64,000 nucleotides of DNA from Schistosoma haematobium (GCF_000699445.3 NC_067196.1:89196364-89260363); one strand, 5' to 3'; shown: positions 21,441-34,700, counted from the stretch's first letter. The notes: a model not told the origin generated them from the letters alone. Numbers and translations: made by a program.

Positions 21441-22999
21441 AACTTTGTTAACGGACTCGATTTCTTGCCATTATCGACTACTATGTGTTAAAAGTGACCA
21501 TAAATATGACTGAATAGGTCAAGTAAGTGACTTAATCGATAAGTTGAACTTCCTTCTATGAATAGCATTTATTCTATTGATTAACTCAATGAGCTTGTTT
21601 CATTGCTTTGAAATAAGTGGTTATGTAATCAAGCAGTATTATGGAGTAAACACCAGTACGTGATTAAAAAAGGGGAGTTACTTCATACAAGTCGATAAGC
21701 ATTACATCATATGTCCTTTCGATGTATAAGCACCTGGTCCAAATAGCCTGATGATAATTGTCTCTGTAAAACGGGTTTATTTGATTCCAAACATCGTTTG
21801 TTGTCCTCGTTTTCTTCGAATTTATCAAGAGAGCAAGATGCGTAAATTGACTTTACAGTGATAATCATCATATTTTAAGTAGTGATTAGCCTACAAATAG
21901 CTTGAGCGAACGTTTAAGTAATTGAATTGTAGCCTATGTCTGTAAGCTAACTAAGAGTGATGCAGTAACTTACTAGATAAGGATAAGCCGTTATTCCGAA
22001 TCGAATACATTTATAAACAATAACCTATTAACACACATAGCTTGGTAATTTCCTGTCTGCATGCTCACACTAGCATCTGACGTGCATTTGTTCCAGGTTC
22101 CAGATTGTTAGTCACAGAATGACTGTCAACAGTTATCGGCTAGCCATTCATACAAAGGGAGCTCAAGACCACTGAGAAGTGATCAAAATATGATATTTAG
22201 GCATTTCAGTGCTCTCTTACATGACCCGTTATTAAGATTAAGACTTGAGCAACAAGCTGTAAATCTACATATCTTTATTTAGTTTGAACTAACCAGCAAG
22301 GTTCCCTATAAATCGTTGTCGAAACCTTTACACTTGATTCAACTCAAACTTACTCTATTCAGTGTCCGAGTCAGAGACTTCTTCGAGGCTATTTGGACTA
22401 CTGGTTTTCTCCTATAGGATTAAGATATCAACATTGATTGATCAATTTTAAGTAACCGCTATCATGTTTCTCTAATCTTGTAGTGATGGTCGAGCCCTAT
22501 GTGACTACCACTCTCAGTGATCCAATATTATGTTATACTCTGTTCCGTAGTAAACAGCTTTCACCAACAGTAGATTCTTATACACTGCCTATTCTTAAAA
22601 CGAATGTTCAATCAGTCGTCGGTTTTTCACGTTTTCATTCAGGTTGTTACAAGTGGTTTCATTATTCCAAATTTTAAAAAAATATAGGCGGTTAAGCACT
22701 AATTCGCAAGAATTTCATACTGTGACAACATTCGTATACTTATATAGTTAAATATACCCATTACGTACTATTTCTGTTACTGTGTCGCTTCAAAAGACCG
22801 ACATAATTTCATTAAAACGAAGTGCCACAGACCAAATCCATTTTCGTAATCATGTTAAACTTTGATTGTCAACTAATTGAGATAAACATACTGTTCCTAT
22901 TTTCAAAGGAAATTGAATAGTAAATGATGCATATTCCATTAATGAATTGCTGAACTAAGATCTCACTGTGATTACACATCTTTTGGTTTTTTGTTGGCT
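21441..22999. other. 1.6 kb without recognised features
   Basis: Single-copy-looking, moderately AT-rich sequence left of the segmental duplication. No supported gene. Confidence 0.5.
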
Positions 23000-24284
23000 G
23001 CATAGACAAAGTTGATCTCTGATGAGAAACTTCAATTTTGCTGTTCTAGACCGAATTACGGAGGAGTTTTATACATTTTCACCGTACATCTTCTAAGACG
23101 ACCCCGACACCCAGAGAGAAAAGGATAAATGACGGTTAACTCGAACAAAACTCAAATCTTTCAAATTCATTTGGCAAACATAAATGTTATTCTACTGATT
23201 CACTGTAATTACAATCACATCATTTGGTGAAACTCTCCTTTATCCTTGACAATTTCATTATCTAAAACACCAATTGATTATGTGTATTAGACTACGACTA
23301 GACTGCGTGCCGATAGAGGAATTATTATGTGGCTTCAATGGTATTTGATAAATGCATTGTTCAGATTTCAATGTGATTTAGAGTTAAAGCAGGACATGGG
23401 TGTCTTTAATTTTGACGTATTTGAACATGAGTAAATATACCGAAATGTTACGAGCTAAGATTGGCTAATCCAAATAAACAAAATGACTTTAGAATGAATT
23501 TTTTATCAACGTTTTTCAGCCCTTCGCCTAATTTAAAACCACACCAAAAACATGAAAATGACCATCACGAAATTCAGCGGAAATTCTAAAACTATTGTGT
23601 CAAGAAGTGAGGATGGATAGAAAGTCACTGTAATCCTTGCAAAAGAATGTTTTAAGAAACCGTGTAGTATATGGAAGCTAAAACAAGATGAGCAATTGTA
23701 AAACACTTCACCACAACCAGAAATGTTTACACAGCTGAAAAAACACTAAAATAATCTCTGACTTCGAGATATTTTCAAGAAACTCTATTGAGTAGACACA
23801 ACTGATTGAATTCAACCATATTGAATCTTTTATGACCTTAAATGATTGATCAATCATATCACGGGTTGACAGGAATTTAAAGACATGGCTTGAGACCACT
23901 GTGTAAAAAGTAACCCATCCATCATGTCATTTAATTGTGTCCCTGATAAGTTAATATGTGAATGTTCTTGAAAAGTCAAACTAGAACACAACATCTGTTT
24001 ACCGATCAACGGTTTTCAGGGTAATTTCCAGCTGGATATAGTTTGCTATCTCTCATATTTGAACTCACTCTCACGACTAATTGGATAAAGGAGATTTAGG
24101 AGTCGTGATGGTTGAGATTTGCACTGTTGAATACTATTAGCAAAATGTGCATCAAATGGCAGTATACTACCGCCGCTCATCATGTTTTTCTCTAAAGCTA
24201 AGGAATAGGAACACAACACTTGGATTCATAAACAGAGGTTTTTTCATGACCATCATTACAGATTTATTGTAGTTAAATAACTAT

Positions 24285-24352
24285 TGAAAATCAGTAAGCA
24301 CTCGGTATCTGTTCCGTACAGACATGTGACTCCTTTGCAGTGCTCGTCCACT
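24285..24352 (-). mobile_element. Ancient hammerhead-SINE relic (both duplication copies)
   Basis: Minus strand GTGGACGAGCACTGC, AAGGAGTCACATGTC and GAGTGCTTACTGATTTTC follow the SINE ribozyme layout (GTGGATGCGCACTGC, GAGGAGTCCCAC, CAGTGCTTCCAGGTTTTC). All catalytic boxes are gone. The relic is also at 58250-58320. Confidence 0.45.
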
Positions 24353-24880
24353 GGTGACCAAACACCAGACATTTGGTCTCATACACAGCTGTACATTTAT
24401 CTCGTAATACAAGCAGAGTGGTTTTAAATTACGGACACTGTTTTCTCTCACTCTATCCAAACCTGTTTATTTGATATATTCCAGTGTTTCAGTCCTAATT
24501 CTTAGCTATTCCAGTGAGTTCCAAATCTTTAAGATGATCGAAGTTTTAATGAGTAAAATAATCAAAATTATTGACATTATCGTAACACTATTTGTCAATA
24601 AGTTGTTTTATTTAGAACTAGTTCGGATCCTTCTAATCTATGTTTATTGTTTGTCAAATGTGAAGTTACAGAAGTAGTAGAATGTGAATTGTCTATACAA
24701 TTTGCTGACATAACTCCACATTTGGTAAGAAGCAGCGTGTCAGTTTAATTCATTTAAACAACCAATAAAGGCAAAAAATGAAAAGATAAGTCTCAAAAAC
24801 ATTGTTTAGATTTTATATTTTCCGTTGATATTACAATATTAAGTCCAGTAACCTTTGGTTATTCATGTTCTTTTTTAATG

Positions 24881-24886
24881 TTTATT
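24881..24886 (-). terminator. Poly(A) signal of tetraspanin 1
   Basis: AATAAA on the minus strand, about 140 bases after the tetraspanin 1 stop codon. It is kept in the duplicate at 61684-61689. Confidence 0.55.
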
Positions 24887-25024
24887 GAACAAAATACAAG
24901 ATTCCATTATTTGTTTAATAAATGACAATAAAATAAAAATATGAAGAAAAAGAGATTTAATTATATAAATTTAAAGGCTTTTGGAAAATCATATTTGGTG
25001 TTTAAACCTTCAATAATTTTAATC

Positions 25025-27171
25025 TCAGTCAGAATCGCCAGATTTGATAGCTCGTATAACACAGATAGCGAAAACAATACACAATAACTGAAGGATAGCG
25101 AATACAAATGCCGCTACTAAAACGGCGACAATATACTTTTCAAAGAAGGAGATTACTTTGTATGAACAGCCCTGAAATTAAAAAGAATATTATTACGTTC
25201 GACTAAAATAGGGACTAAGTTTCAGGAAATAATTGCCCTATTTCTGATGTTAGAGGTCAAAATCTTTTAACATCGGGTAGGTGGTATCCTGGAAACGTGG
25301 TCTGTGTTTTCAAAATGATCAGAGATAGTGTGCGATATCCATGGCTGACTCAGAGTGTTGGTCATCAGTTTAAATAATCACCTATGTTTATACCATGCCT
25401 CACCCAGAAACAGCGTACTCTAGTAGTAAACAAGCAAGGAAAACATTTGTGATTTGATGTGATCTTCAGACAAATGCAAACCTCACCGGTCAAGATTATC
25501 TATCCACTACTGTGTAAAGTAAAAGCGTGAGTTGAACAACACTAATAACGATCAAACATATTTGTCGTCGTACTAATAATTTTATCCAGTGTGCAATCAT
25601 TATTCTTTATTAAATGCTGACTCAAGTAACAATGCCACTTGGTAGGGATGTGATCAGACATGATTCACTTAAAAAGCAGATCTCTACAACTATGATCACT
25701 AACGTTACCCCACCACACAAAGTCAGTGTGCAATGCTCACCAAGTTTATGGATGATGTTAGGCCGAACGTCTAAATTTATAAATATGAACTATCAGATTT
25801 AGTTCTGGCTTAAAGTGTGATCCTGAAAGTTTCATGAAATGACTACTATTAGCACCTGAGTATAAACGAGAATTTCCAGACTGTAAACAAGGCTGAATAT
25901 CAAAGATTTTTAACATGTTCTAAAATTGATTGGTGGTGGTCATAATATCTACACATTGGCAATATTTTGCGTACCCGATATTTGGGTAGACTTTTGCAAT
26001 CATCATGTGGTTCTGTGTAAATTAATAATTACTTTAAGATTCAATTTACCTAACTGCAAACATCTTAAGGTACTTCCTCAGTCTGAAATCTCGCGGTGTA
26101 GGTCAAAAAACCTCCTATTCTATTCGTATCACTGAAGAAAGCAAACAGAAGATCATGTTCACAACTCCAGGAAACAGTAAGTCCTGAATAGTCACGTTGG
26201 CTGAAGATAGTAGTACTTTAAAATTGACTGTTAATAGGCATTTCATGCAGTTTTTAATCGAGATTCCAAGCTTGTACAAACATTCAAAACAGTTTACCAT
26301 TGAGATTTGATAGATTGGCTTTCACTCATGCACAAAGATTTTAATTTTCACTTTTCCGTTGCTCGTTATTATTTCAACACATTTTAAAGGTTTAAACATC
26401 CTTTAAATAGTTAATATAAGAGACGTATTGAAATAATGGAACATCCCACATCACATCTCATAGATTTTTGAAAAAAATATAAAACTTATGTAGATATTTT
26501 AAAGCCAAAACAAAATTTCTCTCAACTTACATCTGAGTATATAGCCTTAGTTTTTGTATCTTTACATGAGTCAGGGACGGTTTGTCCAGATGATGTGTAA
26601 TCACTTGACGATTCAGAGCCGCAACATTGAAACTACAAAATGAACTACAGTTTGTAATGGTATACCTCTTGTTGTATCTTGTCTAAGAAATTCTTAAAGT
26701 CCGGATTCTTGCTATATTCATTGACGGAGCTTTTAACCAAAGATAGGAACTGAGATTTTACTTCGTCTCTCAGCACAGCAGCCGTTATTCCTGCCGCTAT
26801 TTCAGCCGCGACCATGATTGAAAGAAGAATTGCGTACTTTATTTTTAAAATAAATGTATGTAGCAATTTACCAAGATTAGACAACAAGTATTTTTGGTAC
26901 ATGCCCCACAAAATCCGAGAAATCCAAGCAAAAATAGGAAGCATCCGAGTACTATCACGAAGATTACGAGACCTTTGATGCTTGAATCGATCCCAGAAGA
27001 GTAGTTATTAATAGCAACTTGAGAGAGACTCCCAATCACTATCAAAGCAATTCCACATGCCTTTCAGGAAAAACGTATTTCACCATATGTTATCTAACTT
27101 ACAAAAACAAGGATATTAAATATCACTAAAAGAATCTGCAGACACTTATAACCGCAGCTTAAAGAGGCCAT
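25025..27171 (-). CDS. Tetraspanin 1 (TSP-2/CD63-like), five exons, complete
   Basis: A four-pass membrane protein of 225 residues. Tetraspanins organise protein complexes in the plasma membrane, and in schistosomes they are abundant in the outer tegument membrane. Exons (minus strand): 27171-27103, 27060-26872, 26836-26666, 26632-26531 and 25171-25025. All have GT/AG borders, all are phase 0. The N-terminus starts MASLSCGYKCLQ. TM1 is about residues 11-31, TM2 54-77, TM3 87-108, TM4 190-213. The large loop has the family CCG motif (C146-C147-G148), PDSC (C166) and GC (C179), making it a four-cysteine type. It ends KSGDSD. The last intron is 1.36 kb. Only 188 bp separate the start codon from an LTR (27360). 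Family assignment is firm; orthology to a named schistosome TSP is not claimed. Confidence 0.93.
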
Positions 27172-27359
27172 ATTCGAAAGGTTGCACGGAAAGAACTTAT
27201 GAAGTTTATATAGCTTCAGGGTCGTCTTTGATACCTTGAATAATAATGGCGTAGATTAACAAAAATGTGAGTTATTATGTGATTTGGCAGAAAAGTAGGT
27301 TCGCAATGATAATTCTCCGATGCACTCACTGTACTGAATTAGTTCCGAAAAGAAAACTC

Positions 27360-27655
27360 TGTGGCGGTAAATAAATCCTCAAAATCAGTAGCCCTGTAAG
27401 TCTTCGACATTAGATGCTGACCACATTAGTTTTAATGTACTCGCTTAGCTGAAGGTGCTCGGTCATTCATCCGCACCAGATCATGATTGGGAACTTCTTG
27501 CTCAACATCCCATGAGAACGCCAGCCAGTTTAGACCAGTCGGTTTTCGATATATTAATAATCTATCAAATATATCTTCAAACCTCCACGCTTCTGACTTT
27601 AGATTTTACTGGATGGGCACGACCCAAACTGGAAATACCTGTGGCATCTTCAAAT
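27360..27655 (+). repeat. Diverged gypsy LTR upstream of tetraspanin 1
   Basis: Begins TGTGGCGGTAAATAAATCC and ends CTGTGGCATCTTCA, clearly related to the LTRs of the young gypsy element at 30757-35986 but much diverged. It points away from tetraspanin 1 and is followed by a gag remnant in the same direction. Confidence 0.75.
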
Positions 27656-27899
27656 CACTCTGATTGCTGTCTGATATTCGTTAATCTGCATATATTTGTG
27701 TCATTCATACTAACTGATGATTTCTTTGTACTTGATTGCGCGCTTATTGTGACTACCAAATATAATACGTTCGCGTGTGACTATCTGGTCCTGCTCGCCA
27801 TAAGTTGTACTATTTCGAGAATTCTTAGCTAGCATATAAATCTAGATACCACTAATTATCATACTAGTGGCGCATTGGATTTAAGCTTGGATAGTTGGA

Positions 27900-28600
27900 T
27901 AATAATTCAAGTGTGGCTGACTTTGAAAACTAGCGCACGACTAGAAAAGATATAGAAGATTGCAAATTCGCATGTTATTTCTTGATACTAATCGGCAAAG
28001 AAGCTTATAACCTGCTGAATTATTTGGCTTTTCAGGGAAACCAACTTCGTTGTCATATGAATATCACAAGTTATTACTATTTAATCGTATGCATTGTGTT
28101 AGCTTTGAAGAGGGATCGAAGTTTCGCAAAATGATGTGACGGAATGATCCAAAAGCTGAAGACCTTATGCTTGAAATACAGAAACTGGTCGCGAAGTGTA
28201 ATTTTAGGGACCATTTGTGGTCGGTTGATTGCTGGGATAAACAATTCGAAGTAAAATGAAAATTGCCTTGGAAATGCAGGCGTTCAGTTCAAGAAATCGA
28301 GCCAGCATGTGTGAACTACGAGGCAGTTAAAGATGCTGCATGCATTCGGAGTTTAACAGCACCTCCACATGTAACATATTAATAATTGACGTATGTCAAC
28401 TCAGTTAAATCAGAAGTCTGAAATGAAGAGGATCGAAGATACACTTGGGAGGCTATCGGTATGTCGAGAAGAGTGAGGTCTATAATGGCCAACATTTGTA
28501 AGGGATATGCAGAACAGTATAATCATTCGTGATCTACTGCACATGAGTAAACGAGCACATTCAACTAGGTGTGCATAGAAATAATAATATGGGGTAATTC
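27900..28600 (+). pseudogene. Gypsy-like gag remnant
   Basis: Degenerate plus-strand coding. FACYFLILIGKEAYNLL parallels the capsid motif of the gag at 46969-47574 (IVAHFLTLIGKESYGLL), and NDPKAEDLMLEIQKL follows after a stop. No frame is open for long. Probably the internal part of the element whose LTR is at 27360. Confidence 0.6.
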
Positions 28601-28641
28601 TGGATAACTTGAGCTCTGTATCCTATTAATGTATAACAAAT

Positions 28642-28865
28642 TGTTATTGCCAGTTAGAGAACAGTAATTTATCAACCGGACCCGTATGAGCAGTCTAGGG
28701 TCTTTAACGGTTCTGCTTCCTGCCTAGCCCTACCAGTTAAATCCAGAGACCAATCTCAGCCTCTGCGATACGACTCGCTTATTTCAAACAAGCTGGGTTT
28801 ATATGCCAAACAAACAGACCACATCGTACAATAAAATAGAAAATAACGTCTGAACAAATAATTTG
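28642..28865 (+). repeat. Solo-LTR-like repeat, family L2, copy 1
   Basis: About 220 bp, over 90% similar by eye to 42995-43225: GCCAGTTAGAGAACAGTAAT, GGTTCTGCTTCCTGCCTAGC and CAAACAAACAGACCACATCG are shared exactly. It carries an AATAAAAT poly(A)-like signal near its end. Copy 2 has 18 extra bases (AGGGACCAATGAAACCCG region). No coding capacity. Confidence 0.65.
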
Positions 28866-28919
28866 TAATGATAAATAATATTTGAACTAAACAAACTGAA
28901 GAATTAATTGTGAACTGTT

Positions 28920-30240
28920 TTAAAGCCATCGAATCCCGTTACTTTACTGTTTGCCTGTGTCTACCATCAACCTAAAGCATCAATAGCTGAAGCAGCAGTT
29001 TTATCGGAGGTATTCACAATACCATCATCCCTTCCATTCACAGGCAAGCTTATTTGTCGTGATTTCAACATGCCCGAAATTTCTTGGTTCCCAGTCAAGA
29101 GGCCGAAACGTTATAAATCATTTACTGAATGTCTAGAGCTTGAACAGTGGACTCAGTATGACAGTAGACTCACTAGACGTCAAAATTTCCTGGACTCAGT
29201 TTTCACCAGTGGCCTCACCCCCAAAACTGTGTATACTAGAAAAACGTTTCCTGGTAGTGACCATAACACTGTCATATGTAGACCGGTAGACGTAAAACCG
29301 TAATACTTCGTAGAAACTGTCACAAGGTTGATTAGAATAACTTCCACAATTACCTAAGATGCACTGATTGGGGAACTTTCTTTTCTACAGACAATACGGA
29401 CGCACGAACCAATATATTTTATCACAACTTCAGAAGTATCATCAACAAAATCGCAACTTTAGAATTCTGGAGACCAAAGTTCTCTAAAGATCTGTATATA
29501 CCGTTCGGTACATGAAGACTTCTTTAAAGACATTGTACTCGATTCCACAAGTTTAACGACTTTTCCTCTTTAGTAACGATGACAGAAATATTCGTCCGAA
29601 TAGAGGCAATTCATACAAAAAAGCAGTCGCACAGGAAAACCATGCTGTCGAATTTAACAATAACTCCTCTGCACTCACTATACTCTTTCAAAGTAAAGTT
29701 GAACGTTCTTAATCGAGAGGGGACATATTCATTAAAGGATAACAAGTATACAAAGATCCTAAACTTGTTACGGAACTATTTAGTAAACACTTTTGTTTCT
29801 CATTAGCCAGCAAAAAACCACTAAACGGTTGAGAACCAATCCCAGTACCTCCCTGTGAAATTACCAATGTAGACTTCAATGTACAAAATGTCTCTAAGGC
29901 AATTAGTACATTGAAACACTCCCACACTGATGGACCAGATGGTATTCCTGGGAACCATACTTATATGCTGATGATCTCAAAGTTGTATACAGCTATTAGC
30001 CTGAGACTCTAAGTGAAAGTGTATCCCTGATTCAAAACGACCTCAATAACCCAACTATCCGGGGAGAAAAAATGGCAATTACCATTTAACCTCAACAAGT
30101 GCGGGAAAGCAGCCCTATGAACTAGAACATTACTTAAATAAAAATAATGTTCAGACACTCAAATCAGTAGACATACAACTCACTAATCTTATGGATGCTG
30201 ATCAACTAAGGCCGATCATAAGAAGCTCATAATATGCTGA
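28920..30240 (+). pseudogene. CR1/jockey-like element, internally deleted
   Basis: Endonuclease end at 28980-29305 (LICRDFNMPEISWF, then FLDSVFTSG, then PGSDHNTVICRP: the N-x-P and S-D-H motifs of the AP-endonuclease family). Then linker, HTDGPDGIPG near 29925, and immediately LYADDLKVVYSY near 29960. Fingers and palm up to the YADD box are therefore deleted. Stops are frequent. Same family as the element at 36296-40500. Confidence 0.75.
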
Positions 30241-30544
30241 ATTCTTGTAAATTGCACAGTGTTTATTTTTCTTACCCTGTAAATTTTACAATCTTATACT
30301 CTTTAATATCCTTTCGTTTGCCATTAGTCCTTACCATCTCTTAACGACATATAATCTGACCAGTCTCTTTTGGCTTATACCATTAGTTATCTTCATAGCA
30401 GTGTGATATACTAAATGGATGTCTAACCCATAATACGAATGTTTTAGCCATCTGATTTGCTTGTAAAATGGAACTAGTAGAGATAGTGTATTCCAACTAT
30501 GGGTTTCGATTAAAGCAATATTCCATACTTACTACAAACGTAAG
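30241..30544. other. Unassigned AT-rich sequence
   Basis: No coding or repeat signal that I can name. Confidence 0.4.
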
Positions 30545-30756
30545 AGAGATTAAAATCACAAAATAATATTATATATGTTCTGAAAATAATAATTACAGAA
30601 TTGTTGCTAGTTTACAGGCATGATCAACTTGATATAAATAGTAGTATTAGATGTAGAGATCAAACATGTGATAGAAGAAAGTTTTAAGTATACTAGTTCA
30701 GTAATAGTTTGGGTAGTATATGTATTTTAAAACAATGCAATACATAAGCTGGGAAC
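30545..30756 (-). mobile_element. Non-LTR 3' UTR end with ATT-rich tail
   Basis: Minus strand: TTGATCATGCCTGTAAACTAG then AATTATTATTTTC. The same 3' end is seen at 41540-41893 (plus) and 63485-64000 (minus). It probably is the displaced 3' end of the element at 36296-40500, separated from it by the gypsy insertion. Confidence 0.5.
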
Positions 30757-31080
30757 TGATGATGTCACAGGTATTCAGTGTTTGACAACGCTTCTACCAG
30801 TAACACCTAATATATTTCGTTCCCACCAAGAGAAATCAAAAAACAGAGTCGAGGAGATCGGAAGAGTATATTTGGCGATGACCAATATATCGGAATTCTC
30901 TGATCTAATCTGGCTAGCGATTGCGGTTGATGTTGAGCACGGCGTTACCACACGTGATCTGGTGCGGATGCCTGACCGAGCGCCTTCAGCTAGATGAGTC
31001 CACTAAAACATATGGTCAGCATCCAATGTCGAAAACTTACAGAGCTATTTATTTTAGGGATTTATTTACCGCTACAGATC

Positions 31081-31093
31081 ACTCCCCCCTAGT
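31081..31093 (-). other. Polypurine tract of the gypsy element
   Basis: Minus strand CTAGGGGGGAGTGATC immediately before the 3' LTR start at 31076. The purine run primes plus-strand DNA synthesis. Confidence 0.75.
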
Positions 31094-31527
31094 GGGGCAG
31101 TGACGACCCTAAGACGTGGCCAGCCAGAAGCTTAAACCCAACGAGTTTGTCGTTGGTAAACACTCTTCTGATAGCTTACTAAATTTAGCAGCGTCTGGTC
31201 GTCTTTCCTTACTATATGGGACGGAGGTACAACATAGTAAAAAAAGAAAATGTACAATGAAAATTTCGGATCCTCATAAACGTCATCGTTCTTTTCCAGC
31301 CGTCCTGGAAAAGAAAAAAGAAAATGTAAGTGCATGTCGAAATACACTCGTATGTGTGTAAAAGCACAATGTCAGAGAGAAAAAATGGAAAATAAACTCA
31401 TGAACACGTAATAGCGTTAAAAAAATTGTTTTTTTTGTTTTGTTTTTTTTAAATAGAAATAAAAATATATAAGCATATTAAAATTGTTTTTTTTTAAAAA
31501 AAATAATATAAAATGTCGAGAAGTGCC

Positions 31528-34500
31528 TTACGTGCAATAGTCGTTTAAATGCTCTGGAAATCTCACCCTTCTTCCAGAACGCGTCGTTTTAAGTTTATTT
31601 TTGGATACTGTCGAAGTATCTTCGTGTGTGTTGGTTGTCGGATGAGGTATTATAAGTGTCAGAGTCGTGTCGTTCGATTGTACCGAAGGAAAATCCACGT
31701 AGATAGGATTTCCTTCTAAATACGCTGCTTTTAAGCGATCGATGCTGATGCTATCGTTGGTTCTGTTCTTATCGACTATATAGTACTTAGATTCACGTTG
31801 AAGAACTTTGAAGGGTCCTTCGCATGCTGATTCGAATGGTCGTCGATGAGAGTCTCGACGAACGAAAACGTGTGTACTATATCGTAAGTCAGGTTGAACG
31901 AAAACATCAGTTGATTGAGGTCGAGTGGAAGCAGGTTTAACTGAACGCATTGCGTTTGTAAGCCTGTTCGTGTAGGAGGTTAGATCCATGTTCATTGAAG
32001 AGGATGAAGGATCCACGAATTCTCCTGGAAGTCGAAGTGTCGTTCCATAAACGAGTTGAGACGCAATGTATCCAATGTCAGCTTTCACTGCATTGCGGAT
32101 ACCCAGTAAGACGAGTGGAAGAGCGTCGGTCCACTGTGAAACGTTTGCTGCTGATAGCGAAGCTTTTAGTTGTCGGTGAAAGCGTTCTACCAACCCGTTT
32201 GCTTGTGGATGGTAGGCAGTCGTTCGGAAGCGAGTGGTTCCCAAAAGTGTGGTCAGACGACGGAAAAGTTCAGATTCAAACTGACGTCCGCGGTCTGTAG
32301 TGATGGTTGAAGGGCAGCCAAAGTTTGCTACCCATCGTTCGACGAATGTGCGAGTCACTGTTTCAGCAGTGATGTCCTTGATAGGTACTGCTTCTGACCA
32401 CCGAGTGAAACGGTCAACGCAGGTTAAGAGGTAAGCGTATCCATTTGAATCTGGTAAAGGTCCTACCAAATCCAGATGAACATGGTCGAAACGAGCATCG
32501 GGAGTATTAAACGAGCCTAAGGGACATTTATTGTGTTTGATAACCTTAGATTTTTGGCAGCTTACACAGGAGCGTGCCCACTCCCCCACATCTTTATTCT
32601 TGCCAGGCCAGCAAAACCGTTCTGCTATAAGCTTGATTGTTACACGAACACCTGGATGAGAAAGTTTGTGCAATGTATTGAAGACATTGCGTCGATAATT
32701 CTTCGGCACGATTGGGCGATCCCTACCTGTAGATGTGTCACAAAGTAAGGTTTCCTTACCTGTTCCCATCTGTTTGATGCGTAGTTTAAGTGTTGTGGAC
32801 GATAACTCGTGCTGAAGATCACTGTCTTCTTTTTGAAGCTCGGCGAGTTTAAGAAGGTCGATTCCTTGGAAACTGTTCACGGAAGTTATGTGAGATAAGG
32901 CGTCTGCAACTACATTGTTTGCTCCAGAGATGTGTTGAATATCTGAAGTAAACTGCGAAATATAGTCCAGTTGTCGAGACTCACGGGGAGAGTACTTGTC
33001 AGAAGGAGAGCTTAACGAGAAAGTGAGCGGTTTATGGTCCGTGAAAAGAGTGAATTCACGGCCTTCGATATAGTGTTGGAAATGCCGTACAGCACAATAC
33101 ATAGCTAGGAGTTCCCTACCGAATGTGCTGTACCTCGATTCGGTGTCTAGCAACCTTCTAGAGAAAAATGCCAAGGGTTGCCAGGAGTTGTTAACCCATT
33201 GTTGTAAGACTCCTCCGATTGCTGAGTCGGATGCGTCTACTGCGATGCTAATGGGTGCTCGGGTGTCCTGATGTGCGAGCATTGTTGCTTTAGCAATCAG
33301 TTCCTTAACTGTGGAGAATGCTTTTCGTGCGGTGTAGTCCAAATTAATGGATTTCGCATTTCCACGAAGTTGGTCGGTCAGAGGTTTCATAAGTAATGCG
33401 CATTTGGGTATGAAACGTCTATAGAAACTTACGAGGCCGTTGAACGTGCACAATTGCTTGACGGTGGTCGGTTCTGGGTAATCCAGAATGGCCGCCACTT
33501 TGGTCCTAAGAGGTCGAATGCCTTGAGCATCGATAGTGTGTCCCAGAAAGTCTAACGAGTCGGTTCCGAATTGGCATTTCTGAACGTTTACAGTAATGCC
33601 ATGTTTTTGAAGTCGTTCGAAAACAAGATCCAGATGCTTGAGATGTGTTTCTCTGTCCGGACTTGCGATTAGACAGTCATCAACATACGCGTGTACGAAG
33701 TTGAGACCTCGAAAAACGTCGTCTATGAATCTTTGGAATGTTTGAGCAGCATTTCTTAGACCGAAAGGCATTCGCAAAAATTCATAGAGTCCGATAGGAG
33801 TTATGATAGCTGTTTTCGGTATGTCGTCAGTAGCCATAGGGATTTGGTTATACGCTTTAACCAAGTCGATTTTCGAAAACATAGTTGTACCTTTCAAGGT
33901 AGCTGCCAAATCGTGAATGTGAGGCAACGGGTAACGATCGGGAATGGTTTTCGCGTTCAATCGCCGATAGTCACCAGTTGGACGCCAATCGTTGCTGTCC
34001 TTTTTAGGGACCATGTGCAACGGAGATGCATATGGGCTACTTGACGGTCGTATGATTCCTAAGTCCATCATGTGATCGAATTCGTTTTTCGCTAACCTTA
34101 GCTTTTCAGGAGCTAGTCGTCGTGCTTTAGAGAATACAGGTGGTCCTGTAGTCGTGATGTGATATGTAACGTTGCTGGTTACACACGGTAGTTTCGGTTG
34201 AGTTTGTTGTATCCCAGGGTACTTATCGAGTAGTGGTTGATAGAGTGGGTCTATCATATGTTTAACTGTGACTGGGGATACTCTGCAACCAGTAAAAGAA
34301 GTTACGCAAACGGACAAATTAGTGTTCCCGTCTACTAGCCTCCGTTTGCGCGTGTCGATGGTCAGATTATGGTGTTGTAGAAGATCCATACCAATGATTG
34401 GCATAGAGACATCTGCAACAACGAAAATCCAGTGGATGGGTTTGCGTAAACCCACGTTAAGGTAAACGTACCTTTTGCCATACGTAGCGATCGGTTTTCC

Positions 34501-34700
34501 GTTTGCGGCCTGTAAGTTTAGGGTCGATTCGTGAAGCCGGTCGTTTGGATTTGCTGGGAGAACGCTAACCTCTGCGCCAGTGTCGACGAGGTAGCGAACT
34601 CTCGTTGTCACATCTGTGACGAATAACAGACGGCTTTGTTCGCCGGCTACGGTTGCCGTTAACGCGTGCCGGCTTGGAAGTTTCCCGAATTGTTTTTCGA
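31528..34700 (-). CDS. pol: Gypsy pol polyprotein (protease, RT, RNase H, integrase)
   Basis: Open from its first ATG at 34611 (1027 codons) and in frame further upstream to about 34700, where it overlaps the end of gag by a -1 shift. Residues numbered from the ATG. Protease: [11 protein letters not shown] (DTG 10-12). [13 protein letters not shown] and YVDD (309-312). RNase H: VDAS (D459), TDHKPL (D525) and ADALS (D570). Integrase: zinc finger H648, H652, C682, C685, then D714, D773 (TTDRG) and E809. The C-terminus is short and basic ([11 protein letters not shown]) with no clear chromodomain. All catalytic residues are in place and there is no internal stop, which is unusual among the retroelements in this window. 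Confidence 0.95.

Larger units (their letters stand above)
23000..26112 (+). repeat. Segmental duplication, copy 1 (holds tetraspanin 1 last exon)
   Basis: Matches 57741-62925 in the same orientation, offset about 34.7 kb. Aligned blocks are 23000-23233 with 57741-57988, and 24033-26112 with 57995-62925 (the latter interrupted by an RTE insertion at 58801-61631). The ~800 bp 23234-24032 has no counterpart in copy 2. Identity is very high in 24100-24720 and about 96% in the intron near 25175-25365, but much lower across the terminal exon. Confidence 0.92.

Noticed and set aside
22483..22677. Small open frame as a host gene
   Set aside because: No motif, no splice context and no codon pattern beyond chance in AT-rich DNA.
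24471..24677. Open frame repeated at 58433-58639
   Set aside because: It is preserved only because the DNA is duplicated; it has no recognised motif and lies in the 3' flank on the strand opposite to tetraspanin.
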